A stretch of DNA of 64,000 bases, taken from the NCBI RefSeq assembly GCF_051020985.1, contig NC_135010.1, positions 4,772,001 to 4,836,000 on the forward strand. The letters run 5' to 3'. Each line of letters opens with the position of its first letter. The stretch's first letter is position 1. The notes beneath the pieces are model-generated. The model did no database searches, was not told the origin of the DNA, and saw only the letters and a program-made list of their open reading frames with translations. This document shows, piece by piece, positions 23,326 to 36,672 of this stretch. The translations under genes were made by a program, and so were the position numbers. The DNA comes from Nomia melanderi. Taxonomy: Eukaryota > Arthropoda > Insecta > Hymenoptera > Halictidae.

Positions 23326-25689
23326 TTTTCTATTACTTTTAAATCTCAAAGTGTGCTTGACGAAAGGAGAATGAGAAAAAGTTGGAAAGAAGCAAATAAA
23401 CGAAATGGGGTTAAAAAAGACACAAAAAACGTAGCAGAGTTAGCACTCTCGAATTAAAGGGTTGCGATTGATTAAAGCACTCAACCCTTCTTTTAACAAA
23501 AAATTTGTGTTTGTCCTTTCAAGTATAATTTGCGTGAAATAGGAAATATTTATAATTTGAAAACATTTAAAAATAATAATGAACTGAATACTAATAATCA
23601 AAACGCAACAATTAAGGAACCACGAGATAGAATTTGAATATATTATTTTATTCTCCAAAAGCAAATCAAATTTTTAATTTCTAATTCTTTCTATTTCTAA
23701 TATTTGATCATTTAATATAAAAATATTTTATATTCTAAATATTGATTATTAGTTTGTTTAGAAGTTAATCATATGTTGATTTCAATAAATAATATTAATG
23801 AATGTTTGAAAACATAAAATGTCTCAAAAATGCAACAGAATAGATTTGTCCTTTTGTTATAATTTGTTTGAAAGTTACAACGAATACACTTACTCTGTTT
23901 TCGTTGAGTATACTCGTTGACACTTAAGAATGACTAAGCACATAGGTGCACACTTTCAAAATTAAATAAAACAGTTAAAGGTTTAAGGGAAACTTCTTGG
24001 ATTTATTTACGTGGGATGCTGAGGAGAGTTGACGTCGAGCGAAGAGTGTGATCACGTAACCTGCCGAAATATAAGGGTCACTTGAATGAAAGACTAATCG
24101 CGAAGGAAAATAAGATGGCAGTTGTTGATGAAATGATTGCCTCTTACTTCACTTGTTATTTTGGAATATTGAACCATGAAAAGATAAGTCATACAATTGT
24201 TTCTTAAATTTGGGTTTAGAATGAGTACTAAATATAAAGGTCACGTGACGTTCTAAAATTAAAATATTTTCAGATTACTAATTTTTTAAGTTTGTGTCAA
24301 TAACTTAAAACAACTTTGGCAAAATTTTAATGCTTCGTGGTTTGGGAAGTTCTAACCCTTGTTATAGGATTATAATTGCGTTCATTACATTTGGAATTTT
24401 ACATTTCTTATAATATTATTTTTTAACACTAACAATTTTTAACAATAATATTTACATTATTAACAATGAAATTTATTGTATTTATGATTCTGATTATTTA
24501 TAATTTCAAAGTTAAATGTTGATAATAAAAACGCAGTTTTCCACTTCGATTTAAAAGAAATTAATGATCTTCGTATTTACCAAATTCAGTTTAAAACTTT
24601 TCTTCACATTCATAGCAATATGTAAGGTGAGTGATTAATTAGTCATTAACTACTGCCTGATATCTCAAATTGAAATTTTTATAGATTTTCTCGTATTGCA
24701 GAAATTTTTTAATTTACAAATAGTCACATTATTTTAATTCAATTTAACTATTAAATTAAAATAAAAGAAGTACTATGTGATTAAAACATAACGATTGAAC
24801 ACACAAAATTACTGACTTCACCTAAGTTGTTACTGAGAAAATGGAAGCAACCAATTAAAGCTCGCAAACTCCGGTATAATAACAGCAGACTCTCGAGGAA
24901 GACACCTTCGGGTTGATACGTAGCATTAGCACCCTTCGTAAAAGTGTAAAAAAGATTTTCAAACATTTTAAAAGTAATTTTCTACCTAAACCCAAATATC
25001 CTTCCTTACACGCCTGCCGCAGCACTGGCAGATTAAGAATCATCAGGAGAACCAGAAAGAAATTCGGATAAAAGGGAGTGTATACTCGTTGAAAAGGTAA
25101 ATATCGTCGTTGGTTTACATTTTTTCAAGAATTTTCGAGCAAACACAGGCTGTTTAATTCAAAGTATCTGGAATACTAGCAAGCAACCTTCCACGTTTCC
25201 TTCGTTACAGAGAATTCAGAAAATAAGGTAAAGCTTTCACCTCGTTTCCGGAGCATAGCTTTTGAGCGTTTCAAAGCCTGATCGTTAATTATGTTTAATT
25301 ACGATCGTGTTTTTAAAATTTTATTTTCTCGCGTAAGCTGGAAACTTACGCCAAATCGCTGAAATGACCGTAGTGGTAATAATTGGATTGGATGTTTATG
25401 CAAATGCAAGTTTCGCGGACTAATTTGCGAAAACTGGAGATAAATTAATGAGAAGTTTAATTAAGAGGCTGATAACGATATTAACTTTTATATATATGGC
25501 GCATAAATCTTATAAACTTTTAGTAACAAAATTATGTAAAATAGAAGAGATACATTCCGTTTCATTGATCAAAATAATAACGAAAAGTTATTACTTAAAA
25601 TATGATAAATTAATTGGGAAGGGAGCAAATCTACAAGGAAAAATTAATCACATATGTAGAATAAAATTTTCTCGTGGAAGACATCATTT

Positions 25690-25936
25690 TTAACACGTTG
25701 AATGCCGCACGATTTCATAGAGCAAAATACACAAAATGGAAAAAATACAATATCAAATCATTTGACTGAATTGAATTATTATCATTGCACGTTCATCAAA
25801 CTGAATGTCACCGCAATGGGTAGCATTATTTGTAATATAGAAATGTTTGCGAATAATCATCGTTTAATTGAGTGAATTATAGTAATTCGATTTGCTTGGG
25901 GAACACTGGTGACCCCCATGGCATTCAACGTGTTAA
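25690..25936. mobile_element. MITE family A copy 1
   Basis: 247 bp between TTAA repeats. Ends are TTAACACGTTGAATGCCG (left) and GGCATTCAACGTGTTAA (right), with GGTGACCCCCATGGCATTC at the right end. The interior shares CAAATCATTTGACTGAATTG with the copies at 28977 and 40389 (in reverse order there). Confidence 0.8.
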
Positions 25937-26110
25937 TAATAATAAATAATCGAGTTCGAAGATTTATCTGACACGCAGGCATTGGTATTTACAAAAAGTA
26001 GAAATGGTAAGTTATGAGCAGACCTATTAGCCGATTCCCATGGAACAGCACTTGTTCCGACAAATTTTAAAATGCGAATACCTCGAAAACAAGGTATTAT
26101 GTAAAGAAAT

Positions 26111-26276
26111 ATTTCTGTATGGTATCTATATAATGGTTCATACAGAATAATTTCGTTTCCATTTGTATTACAATTTTAGTAACACCTTATAAAATTTCTT
26201 TATGGTATCTATATAATGGTTCATACAGAATAATTTCGTTTCCATTTGTATTACAATTTTAGTAACACCTTATAAA
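26111..26276 (+). repeat. Nearly perfect 83-bp tandem duplication
   Basis: Two head-to-tail copies of an 83-bp unit, the first starting ATTTCTGTATGG at 26111 and the second ATTTCTTTATGG at 26194. I see a single mismatch, so the duplication is recent or is a misassembly. Confidence 0.9.
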
Positions 26277-26420
26277 ATAAAAGGAACATTTACATATATA
26301 AATTTCAATGTAATTTTGAATTTTCATGTAAAATTCACATTTCTCTATGAAAATATACACAAAATGGAAATTGAATAAGAACATGTTCCTTTCCTTAATC
26401 AGTTTTACAAAGATTTTCCT

Positions 26421-26745
26421 TTAACCCCTTGTACTGTAAATTAATTCAAAGATTTGGTCAAGTCTTGCACGAATAATTCTGTTTTTACTCATTTTACGCA
26501 GATATCTACACGAATATTGTTTAGTAATAATTTTGTATGGAGTGATACATATCAATTTTATAAAATTTTGACAAAATTTGACAATTTTAGAATAAAAACT
26601 TATGATTCAAAGTCAATTTTATAAAAATCGCATGAAAATGTCTATGTGAAAACTTTGAATAAAATCTTTGATCATATTGTACAAAGTATATTTCAGTATG
26701 CAGTAAATGCGTAAAAATCGTGGTCCATTCATAAATCCAGCGACG
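26421..26745 (+). mobile_element. MITE family D copy 2 (diverged)
   Basis: Left TTAACCCCTTGTACTG, followed by words shared with 33561-33940: GTTTTTACTCATTTTACGC, CAGATATCTACACGA, GAGTGATACATATCAATTT. The right end is decayed near ATCCAGCGACG (about 26745), so the boundary is approximate. Confidence 0.5.
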
Positions 26746-28976
26746 AAGAAAAAAGAAGCATAGTGTAAAGTAGAGGTGATAAGGTTAGAAATAAAATGGC
26801 ACTAAAGAAAGGAGATTATACTAAAGAACAGAGAAGAAAAGAAACGCTAAAGCGAAGCTGAGTGAAGTGGAAGATTAATAGAGACCAGGAAAATTAGGGT
26901 GAGAAGAACAAAGGGAAGGATTATTCATTAAAACCGGAATAAAAGAGATAAGGCAAAAATAACGAAATACAGGTCTACCTAATAATGATAGGTCATAAGA
27001 AGATTGATGATAGATGCGAACACGCGAAACAGAATAGTCTGATCATTTTCATAAATAAAAACAGGAAAAAGTCGATAGCATTGATTTCGTTATGGTAAAA
27101 CATGTTTACTGACTTCGTGATTATTATGCAATTACAACCAAGCTACCTAATAATATTCTTTCGGTGCAGAAAGAATGTTATCACTAGACTGCAAATATCT
27201 ATGCATTTATAAGAAATTGAACAGTGAAAAATTCAAGAGAATGCATACGATACGAAAAATGTATAAAATATTCAAAGTGTAGTGGTTTTTACGATTTTTG
27301 TTATGGAAAACCATTTTCTTTCTTAATTGTAGATTTTTAATTATATTCTTAAACATCTGTATTTGAATAAAAATTCGCAGTTTACTTATTACTGTTGTTA
27401 ATGGATTTCTTCAATTTTTATTTGGTTGTAACATGTGAGAAAACGAAGCTGAGTTTGAGTGAGATTCATAAAATGATAGAAATATTTTGAACGGTATCTA
27501 GTGACAATAAATATTTCATAGTAAATAAAAATTTTAATATTATTTTCTTCGGCGATGTAAATATTTAATCAATCTTAGGGAATCTTCGTTGTTTATTATA
27601 AAGCGATTGCAATTTTCATGGAATATAAAATTTTATAAAGACAAGCATTCAAAATTTGGGAATTAAACAGAAGTATGTCATTATCTTTTTGTTTATCTTT
27701 TTTATTATTTTATTTTTTTATTACACTATTTTTGTTATTTTATAACATTATCTTTTTCATTAAAGTTCTATAGCCAAATTTTTAATCGATTAGTCAAATG
27801 TTGTTCAGGTTTCATCTCCATCGTAAAAGGAAAAGTAATTTTGAGATAAATATCGTAACTTTTCAATCCATCTTTTGAGTATCTATAGTAGAATCGTCTT
27901 ACTTTTTAAAATATGAATCTATAAAACTACATACAAGAATACCGAAGTTCTGAAATTTTCGAAGAGTTATGATCCTTCACAGTTTCCGTCGAGTTGAAAC
28001 TTACCCGGATCATTTCGTTCAGAATATTACAATTTCGTAAATTCTTCAAATTTTTACATTATACTGGCACTGCAACATGTTCGAACTACCAACCTTTAAA
28101 AATGTGTAGAAAAATCGTCTTTTTTTTCATTTTCAGATGGTTACATTCTGTCAAAATTCAGATCGAATTGAAAAGCTACATTGATTATTACATTTCAGAA
28201 CACTATAACTTCATCAACTCTTAGAATTTTTACAATAGACTAACTTTATAACATTTTTTGAATATCATTCTATGATAAAGTTGTTTTCCAGAAATTTTTG
28301 ATAAGCCTGTTTCCCAGAAATTTTAAAATAATTGTCCCACTCTTAAGTTTCAGCCAAACCACAAACATAAAGATCACTTCCTTCAAAACACTGTGACTCC
28401 AACTCGTCCAATTTCTTTACTAAACTCACTGCACAGTATTTCTAAAATATCAAATCGCGAAAACATATAAAATAAAATTTCTGAAAATTTCCAAAATGTT
28501 ACGTCCTCTTAAAGTTTCATCTAACCACCGAGCTGAATATATCCTTTCCTCTTAAATCTTATAACACTATAAAATCCCTCAAATGTCTGCAGTAAACTAG
28601 TCTTAAAATACTTTAAAAATATCATTTCATAAAAATACACGAAAGAATCTATCTTTTAAAATATTTTTCCTTAAACTCTCACACAGTTATCTCTTCTCAA
28701 TCAAATCGATTTTCACATTCCATGGTAAACAGGAACCCTTTAAAGACGAATGTCGTCATACTGAAGACATCAGGCTACCAGTCACAGACATCCTGTATAA
28801 TACTTGATATCGACTATCTAATATAATTTCGTTGCATTGAAACAAATGGTGATTGAAGTGAAGGGTTAATTCAAAATTCCCGATTGACCAATGCGTCGCA
28901 CAATGCGGCCGCCTGGAAACAAAACGCTCAAATTCGACTATTCGCATAATGAAAACTGAAGGTTACCAATATAGTA

Positions 28977-29223
28977 TTAACACGTTAGATGCCATAGGGG
29001 TCGCCGGTGAGCCCCAAACAAATCGTATTACTATAGTTCATTCGATTAAATGATGCTCATTTAAAAACATTTCTATATTACAAGTAATACTAGCTAATGT
29101 AGTCACATTTCACTAGATGAACGTGCAATGGTGATAATGCAATTCAGTCAAATGATTTAATATCATATCTTGTCCATTTTATGTACTTTGCTTTACGAAA
29201 TCTTGCGGCATTCAACATGTTAA
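28977..29223. mobile_element. MITE family A copy 2
   Basis: 247 bp, the same length as copy 1. Left TTAACACGTTAGATGCCATA, right GGCATTCAACATGTTAA. Just inside the left end is GGGGTCGCCGGTGAGCCCC, a short palindrome-like block shared with 40389. Confidence 0.8.
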
Positions 29224-32200
29224 GTAATCCCTGCTATACAAAATCATTTTCATTTCAAAAATACAAATTTTCTGCAAATAAATTCAATTTTTCTATTTAT
29301 ATAACATTGCAATCGAAAGGAAAAATATCCATTGTCACTGAAAAACTTTCATAATATCCCTATAATGTAAATAAAAATATAACCACCATATGTTTAGCTC
29401 TATACCTTACAACTTTTGTCTGAAGCATTTTTGTGTATCACTCATACGTTGTAAGTTACTGACTTTTGTCCAGAAAACGGGCGTTTGGCCGCATTGTGCG
29501 TCGGTCACATGTGGGTGACACGAAGCTTCAGGAAGTGATGTTTACTCGAAACCGCTTACATGACTCATCCAGCACTCGGAAAAAGGAATTATTAGCAGAA
29601 ACGACATCGTCAACGTGTGACGTTCACGTGACCAACGCGAAACACATTTGCTCACGCAGAAGCTCGTGCGATACAGCAACCCCCGTGAAAATAAATTCTT
29701 CATAGCAATGAGGCCTGATGCACATAATTACTACTGTCCGTCACGCTTCGCGCGGCGAAAAGCTAAGTTGCAGTAGCCCGCTGTGACTTTGATCGAACAT
29801 TATTCCAAGCGAATCGAATATTTGATCGATAACGGCTCTGTTTCCGCGGGATTTCGTTTCGGCTCGACGAACTGCTCGCTGCGCCATTATCAACGCGCTC
29901 GCTGCTGAATCGGCACTCATTAACATCACGTACAGTAGAAACAATTTTCTTAAGACCTGATTTACGGACGTTCATTGTAGAGTTTATTTTATTGTTGCGG
30001 GAAGAATATGTGTCGATCGTGTAGGTTTTAGAGATTGGAGATTTTGAAACGGAGAATTAGAATACGTGTTCATGTGATTGTGTTAATTAGGATTAGTATG
30101 ATATTTTTAACGTGTTGATGGAAGGTAGAAAGCCAGGAGTTTTCGTAACGATTGTTCTTTTGACCTTCTGACCCTGTGTTTGATAGATACAATAAAATTT
30201 GGTTGATTTGATAGGTATAAAAATTAAGTCTTGGATCTATTGATCTTTAGGAGATAGTTAATTTTTGTTACATTTTTGTTTACAATGAAAGAAAATTTAA
30301 TTAATAGGACAATTTTTTAAGGTTATTTATGTTTTCAATGTATGAAGACATCAAAGATAAATAGAGGAGTGTAGAAGTAGATTTTAAATACCTATGGTAA
30401 TCATAAATATAAAAAACAGAGAAAAGTTTACTAAAGATTAAAGTTACTAGCTTTTTATAATAGTAGTGTAATTATAAATTGAATAACAAAGAAAGAAAAT
30501 TTCTATTCAATCCTGATTTTTTCAAATTAATCTACAATGGATTTGCGTCTGCTTGAAAATCCAGAATCTAATAATGACGTTAACGTTTCTGCGGGGCAAA
30601 ATGCTGTGCAAACAAAATCATTGGTAACGACGTCCAGGTCATTACCCCTTCCGGTCTTTTATGAGCAGAAATATACATCACCAATGGCCAGGTAGAACAA
30701 ATGTGTGCTTAATTCTTGGTTCTGAGTTTGCAAGTTTCACGAAGATTATTTTTAATTAAACAAAATTTAAAGATACGATTAAGCGAACCCATTCACGTCG
30801 TTCTGGAATTTGGATTTTTAATTTTTGTGCAAACACTTTCGATTTTATTGTACTAATTAATTATTAATAATTTAGTATTACTTAACTTCATTTATAGAAT
30901 TTTTCCTGGATGTCCAATTTGTGATATTTCGAGAGTATTCTGCTTTGCTTGTCATCATTTATCGGCATTTTACTATACAGTGCAAAATGTCACTGAAATC
31001 ATCAGTTGCAAAAAGAAATAACTCAATCATTCAAATAACAAGAGTTTCATGTGTGTGTTCCTTCTTTCCTAATATTTAAGACTTCGATGCATAATTCATT
31101 TACCACAACACTATTTTAATCAGAATATTTAGATTATTTTCTCACTTTAAATACTATATCTAATTGACACAAGCTTAAAATAATTAAGCATTATACAGTA
31201 CGTGTCATAAATATACCAACCCTCCACATTTTTAATACCTTGTAATTATAACGAAATATTAAGACCAATGTTTTTTAAATTCTTATTTGTGCAGTGTAAA
31301 CAATAAGTTATATAAAAAAAATTGACGTCTAAACGTAAATAATGAAGTCAGTCACATAAAAGCATATTTTCTGGCTTATGTTTTCATAAACAGACCAACC
31401 AATTGTCTTCATTTATTTCAGCATTCGTAGGTTTTTTTCAGTTCCTTTATATATTTATTACAGTATCTATGTGCAACTATACATTTTTCAAATAATTTCG
31501 AATATTTAGCACTATTGAGACGACAATAATTACGAAATGAGGAAACTGAAATCTGATATTTTGACCGCTGGGATAGTTTCAATGTTAAGAACCGTTGCTC
31601 TAGGGAGTGCATATCACGTTGGACGTGTGAGAGCATGAAGAACGAAGGAACGCGATCGTCCATTATCAATTTAAAGGACGAAAAACCGGGGACCGTCTCG
31701 GTGGTTCGCTTCATACCTTTAATATCCGAAAATCAATTCCTATTAGACGACGTAGAGAGGAAAGGCGGAGGGGAACTAGGTCAGACCGGTCGAATGGAGC
31801 TTTCGATGCAAGATATTCAGTCAGTCGGATGATCACTTGGATATCCTTGCCATCGATTACTTTACGAATTTCATTATTTCCTTTCCCGTCCGCAGAATAA
31901 AAGTAAAAACGGGCTTTTAATCTACGGAGACTTCTCTCTCTCCGCGCGTAACTCTTATCTAATCATCGAGACGATGCTTGGAACTTGGCTCCTATCAGAA
32001 ATGTAATTAGGTGAGTAACGTAAAAATAGTTTCGTCGGGGATATATTAAAATTGTGAACGATATCCGTGTAGGGGTGAACCAAGCAAATGAGAAATGTAA
32101 TTAAGTGAGCAATTTAAAGGCAGTTTTGCTGGGGATGTATTGCAAATGTGAACACTTTTTTTAAGTCTCAGTGTTTGAGTGGTTTTCTATTTTTGTTCGG

Positions 32201-33560
32201 ATGATTTCGAAGTGATTATATAATTTGGAAATAATTTTAAAAAGATATATAGGTAGTAAATTGTCTCTATATTTTTACGTTGTCATTAAATTTTTGAAAA
32301 AGGAAAAAAGGTCGAAAACTTTTAAGGGGTAATATAAACAATAATACTGAAATTTATTAGAATTCTCGAATGTCTTAAATGCATAGACATAAGAAGTCTA
32401 TTAACTAGTGAAAAAATATTTTACCACGTTTTAAATGCATTTTTTAAGAGTCTAACTCAATTTAAGTGGACCTCTCTATATATTAAAATAAGGTGGAGCT
32501 TAAAATTTCAGAAAATTTGGATCGTTTCCCAGATTACCATCTACATTTAACAATTAGAACACACTTGACATCACGAAAATGAATTTTTTAATACACGAAG
32601 CTATCTGAGCAGTTATAATCCAATAGTAATTATAAATCGACTGAAGTGAAGCATATTTAACGAATTAATTAGTCGTCCGGGATTGATATATTAATACCTG
32701 ATATAATCATGAAAACTTAATTAACGTCGTATGTCATACTCGTAATTTATAAATGATGTTTCAACTGATGTAATGATTTTGTGTCGAACTTCCATACGAA
32801 ATTTTAAAAAAAAGGTTTAAATTATTAAAAAAAAATTTTTCAAGATTACATCACTGATAAGAAACGTTACTGTTGTTAAACGTAAGATATGTTTTATAAG
32901 CTTTATAACGTTACTTTAAAGTCTACTGAATTTACCTACGTTCGCATGAATTAAAATATAAACGAACACAAGCAATTCTGCTGTACATAGTCAACAATAT
33001 GAATAAAATTTAACGTGGAATTCCACCTCAATCCATCATTACGTCAATCAATGATTAATTTAGAAAGTCACATCGAATGTAAATATATTTATAATTTCAC
33101 CAATTAACAAGAAAACTAAAATCAACAATTTTGACAAGCGCCATTTTACCATCAATCACAGAGAAACACGATAAAAGCGAAAACTTTAACACGTTCGCTG
33201 CTGGCGTCATTCGTGACGATTCTAATTTCGAACTTCACACGTAGAAAGTAAAGTAAAGTTTTATTGAAATAACGAAAGCGCGAAATTCTTGTTTAGTGTA
33301 TATTTATACTTGCATATATATTATAACGACAAACGTCGGAGGAGGACGGTAGAAATAGGGTTAAGTTAAGCATTGCATCGCTTTCTTCGTTGTTACCAAT
33401 TCCCCATGTTCCCTAATTCTTTTATTTTTCATAAAACAGAAAATAAGAGTTGACATGATAATAATTATTTAGAGCACGTTATTTTTATTATTCGTGTTAT
33501 AGGTGGAAAATCTCGTACAACACGACTTCCTATAACACAAATTCATGCAACATGTAACGT
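29224..33560. other. Spacer with two GC-richer patches, no gene recognised
   Basis: 29460-29990 and 31600-31860 are GC-richer. Open frames there (29466-29705 +, 31635-31832 +) have no domain or splice support. A family A-like left end, TTAACACGTTCGCTGC, lies at 33186 without a clear partner. The remainder is AT-rich. Confidence 0.5.
31397..31570 (-). repeat. Fragment of a family E-like repeat
   Basis: Shares ordered words with 57780-57920: GCATTCGTAGG/GCATTCGTTACAG, CAAATAATTTCGAATATTTA/CAAAATCATTTCGAATATTTA, then ACAATAATTACGAAA/TCAATAATTGCGAAA. No intact TTAA ends. Confidence 0.5.
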
Positions 33561-33940
33561 GTTGACCTCTTGCGCTGGAAATGAATTCAGAGATTCGACA
33601 AAGTTTTGTGCTAAGAATTGTCTTTTTACCTATTTCACGCGGATATGTACACTAAGTTTGTTTATTAATAACTTTACAGAGCGATACACTTCAATTTGAT
33701 GAAATTTCAACAATTTTGGAACAAAAACTTAGAATTCAAAATGAATTCTATAAAAATCATATAAACATTTCTATAACAAAATTTGAATAACATCTTCGAC
33801 CGTATTATACAATATACATTTTAAAATAATCTAGCGTGTGTAATGCAACAAGACTATCGATGTGTATAAGACGTTATTGGCAATTTTACAAGAATAACAT
33901 CTTGACGTGGGCGGCACGTCTTTCCAGCGCAGGAGGTTAA
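33561..33940 (+). mobile_element. MITE family D copy 3 (longest)
   Basis: 380 bp. Left TTGACCTCTTGCGCTGGAAA (TTAA mutated to TTGA), right TTTCCAGCGCAGGAGGTTAA. It is longer than copy 1 because of an AT-rich middle. A short open frame on the - strand in it is not a gene. Confidence 0.7.
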
Positions 33941-34299
33941 CCGCGTTATACGGCAGTTTACTGTAATCCAACTAAGAAGATCATCGCCGAAATAGATGGC
34001 GACAGTGAATTTGTTAATGAATTCGCACCATTGTCCGCGCATTATTTCCAGCGTAGAAAAACATCCAACGCAGGAAATAAATTTCCGCGAGAGGTTCGCG
34101 TTCCTGAATTAATCTATGAAAATGAGAATTCCGATCGACGTGCGCGGCCTGCTCATCACCGAGGACTATACGCGGCGAGTAATTTACTCCGAAGATACAA
34201 GCGTCGAATTTGATCAATTAATTCCGCTCGGAACGTAACAAATGGCGGCTGTTGACGCCCTGACGCGTCACATGACCGACGGTGCGCTTCGCACGACCG
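33941..34299. other. GC-richer patch, no gene recognised
   Basis: Short open frames on both strands overlap. The words TTTCCAGCG and AACGCAGGAAATAAATTTCC near 34050 resemble family D ends but do not form a complete element. Confidence 0.4.
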
Positions 34300-35000
34300 T
34301 TTCCGGTGAAGATCACACAACAAATAACTGGAAAATTGATGTAGCTTTCCAATTTTTATATGAAAACTTCAACACAGTTGTGCGCTAATCCTATTAAAAA
34401 TGTATAAAATGATTTTTAGATTATGTTTTAACATTGTATCATTTAATTTTGATTTATAATATTTTCTTATATCTTTATGTGTCTGGAAAATAAGTTTCTT
34501 CCAGTCACCGGAGGCACACTGTATATCTCTGTGCATCTCTTCCAAGTGCAACAATCATGAAAATGCAGAAACTTATGTTAAACTATGAGCTCATATTACA
34601 TCATTTAATTTAAATTTGTAACATTCTTTACTATTTCTCACCGATTGGAATACACAATTTGTTCCGGTTGACGTGAGACAACCTACACACTTATGTATGT
34701 ATATCTCTTCTAACTGCAGCAAACACATAAGTGTCTAAAATTATTTCGAAATTATATGTTTAAACTATACCACTTCATTTTCACTTATAATATTCTTTTT
34801 TCTGTCTCTAATCGTTTAAAAAATTCAACAGTTTATTCCAGTTGTCTGAGACACTGAGAAAAATGTATAAAATTACTCTTAAGTTATTCGGATAATACCA
34901 TGTATTCATAATATACAACATTCCCTTCCATCCCTAATCGTTTGGAAGCCTAACAATTTATTCTAGTTGCCCGAGACACCCCGTACACATCGACGTCAAA
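34300..35000 (+). repeat. Diverged long-unit tandem array (about 140-170 bp units)
   Basis: Four units share the order: TATAATATTCTTTT-like, then CTAATCGTTTGGAA-like, then AATTTATTCCAGTTG-like, then CCGAGACACCCTGTACAC-like, then TATATCTCTTC. Equivalent points fall near 34481, 34641, 34810 and 34947. Identity is moderate. No open frame spans it. Confidence 0.65.
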
Positions 35001-35049
35001 GGCATCCCTTATTGTTACCGGCAACAAGGATGATGCACTTGTAAAGAGA

Positions 35050-35480
35050 CGGAAACAAAGAAACAGTCAGATTCTTTTGAGAGCGATAGCCGAGGCCTCT
35101 TTTTCTCCTTCGTGCGCCGACGCGGCGCGGCGTCGACGTCGCGCTAGAAAGTCACGCGGACCCTCCAGATATGCGCGTCTCTTCGGGGTCGCCGTTTGAA
35201 AAGCGTACGGCGAATGAAAGGAGGCCGAATCATCCGCGGCCTTGTCACAGAAACGGCTCCCGATTCTTCACGGTAAGAATCCCCGGCCTCATCACCGAAA
35301 TTACAGCCGGAGATCGGGCTATTTGTCCCCCTCGACTTCCGGGAACCTATCCGCAAAGGCCTGGCTAACCGGAAATTGGGATTTCCGAGCGGTACCGCGA
35401 TTTCGCATCGATAGCTTCTTTTCTTCTGCGATTGTTACGTCACAGATCCGGTTCGAAGGACCAAAAATGTGACATCGCAG
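35050..35480. other. GC-rich island
   Basis: One of the most GC-rich stretches in the window (for example around 35115-35150), with many CpG. A donor-like CACGGTAAGAAT occurs at 35270-35281. Overlapping open frames on both strands have no domain signature. A promoter or 5' exon of an unseen gene is possible, but nothing here proves it. Confidence 0.3.
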
Positions 35481-35749
35481 CCTGGCAACCTCGATAGTTG
35501 CACGCCCGTACACGAATACTAACGCGGATTTAATTCCTCGGCTGGGGTTGTAAATCCCAGCTTTAACTTTAGGTCTCGTTAATACTCGCGACGCTTCGAT
35601 TTCCAAATTTCTTACGAAATCGACTGATTCGATTCTGATCTCCGAATGATTGAGATCAGACCACCGGTTTCTCACGGTACTGAGAACCCGTTTTGATGTT
35701 GCGCGTTTCGGGACGAACGAATTCTCGAATTTCGAATTAGATGGTTCTT

Positions 35750-36135
35750 CGGAGTGTGAAGCTGGAGTGTAGTTGTCCCGAAAGATGGACTTGCAGAATC
35801 TGATAGAATCTCGTTACTCCGAACGGTTGAGTGTCTGAGAATCTGATCGGTATCTTGTCACTCCGAACGGTTGAGTGTAGAATGTGATTCTGACTGTAAC
35901 TGAGTAACTGTTTGTCCTGAACGATGGACTGAATGTTTTTCTGTTTCGTAACTATTCGTTTCTGATTCGTTAACTGATTTGTTTGTCTCGAACGATGGAC
36001 TGAATGTGTTTGTCCCGAACGATGGACTTAACTGAATGTGTGATTGAATGAATGATATCTCGTCACTCCGAACGGTTGAGTGATTCTTCGTAACTGTGTT
36101 AACTGAGTTCCTGACTGTAACTGAGTAACTGATTT
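35750..36135 (+). repeat. Interspersed array of CGAACGATGGACTGAATG / CTCCGAACGGTTGAGTG units
   Basis: About seven short related units (GTCCCGAAAGATGGACTT, CACTCCGAACGGTTGAGTG, GTCTCGAACGATGGACTGAA and others) separated by TAACTGAGTAACTG-like words. It leads directly into the hairpin at 36146-36176. It might be the variable part of a transposon or LTR, but no pol or gag coding is present. Confidence 0.6.
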
Positions 36136-36145
36136 CGAGTGCGAT

Positions 36146-36176
36146 CCTGTAGGTGTTTTTATACAACACCTACAGG
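36146..36176. repeat. Perfect 12-bp stem hairpin
   Basis: CCTGTAGGTGTT, a 7-base TTTATAC-type loop, then AACACCTACAGG. It lies at the junction between the repeat array on its left and a GC-rich unique stretch (36177-36480) on its right. Confidence 0.85.
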
Positions 36177-36480
36177 TTTTGTGTCGAGTGCGCTGATTGG
36201 AAAGTCGAAAATACCCAATCGGCGCATAATTCCAAAAATCGGAGGCGTCTTCGACGACGCCCCTTGGCCAGCCCTCTTGTTGCAAGAGTGAGGGCAATGG
36301 CCACGTGCGAGGGATCCTCGAAGATTTGCCGATGCCTTGGAAATTTCCTCCAAGTTGACTCATGTCTGGCGGAACCGTTACGAACGAGGTTCGAGTCGAC
36401 CCTTCGGAAATTCCCGGTTTATGATATGGTCGGTTGTCTGTACGAACGAAGTAAAAATTCCAAAACTATTGTCTGGACAT
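36177..36480. other. GC-rich stretch beside the repeat array
   Basis: No gene recognised. Short open frames on both strands. May belong to the same element as 35750-36176 (possible solo LTR or large non-autonomous element), based only on adjacency. Confidence 0.3.
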
Positions 36481-36672
36481 GCACAGATTAACTAAATGAA
36501 TTTATCATGATTTAGGGTGAAATTGCCCCTTGTAACTAAAATATATAAACTGAGTTCGAAAAAGCTAATCCCGAAAATAAATTTGTTGGCACGTCCATAT
36601 CATAAACGAACCTCCGAGGATTTTCGCCGTTTTGTTCCGCATCGAACGGAACAGCGATGTTCTATTCCTTCT

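Larger units (their letters stand above)
21833..25689. other. Mostly AT-rich spacer
   Basis: A family C-like right end (GAGCAAGAGGTTAA, ending 22124) is visible without a clear left end. The GC-richer patch 22560-23060 holds the candidate exon described separately. 24000-24130 and 24880-25400 are slightly GC-richer and show nothing recognisable. Confidence 0.5.
25937..28976. other. AT-rich spacer, no gene recognised
   Basis: Contains the 83-bp tandem duplication and a family D copy described separately. 26750-27000 is purine-rich on the + strand. 27900-28700 is a monotonous AT-rich stretch with loosely recurring CAGAATATTACAATTTC-like words that may be an old tandem array, too diverged to delimit. 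Confidence 0.5.

Noticed and set aside
35319..35675. 118-codon open frame on the - strand in a GC-rich island
   Set aside because: No family signature; overlapped antisense by other open frames, as expected for high GC.
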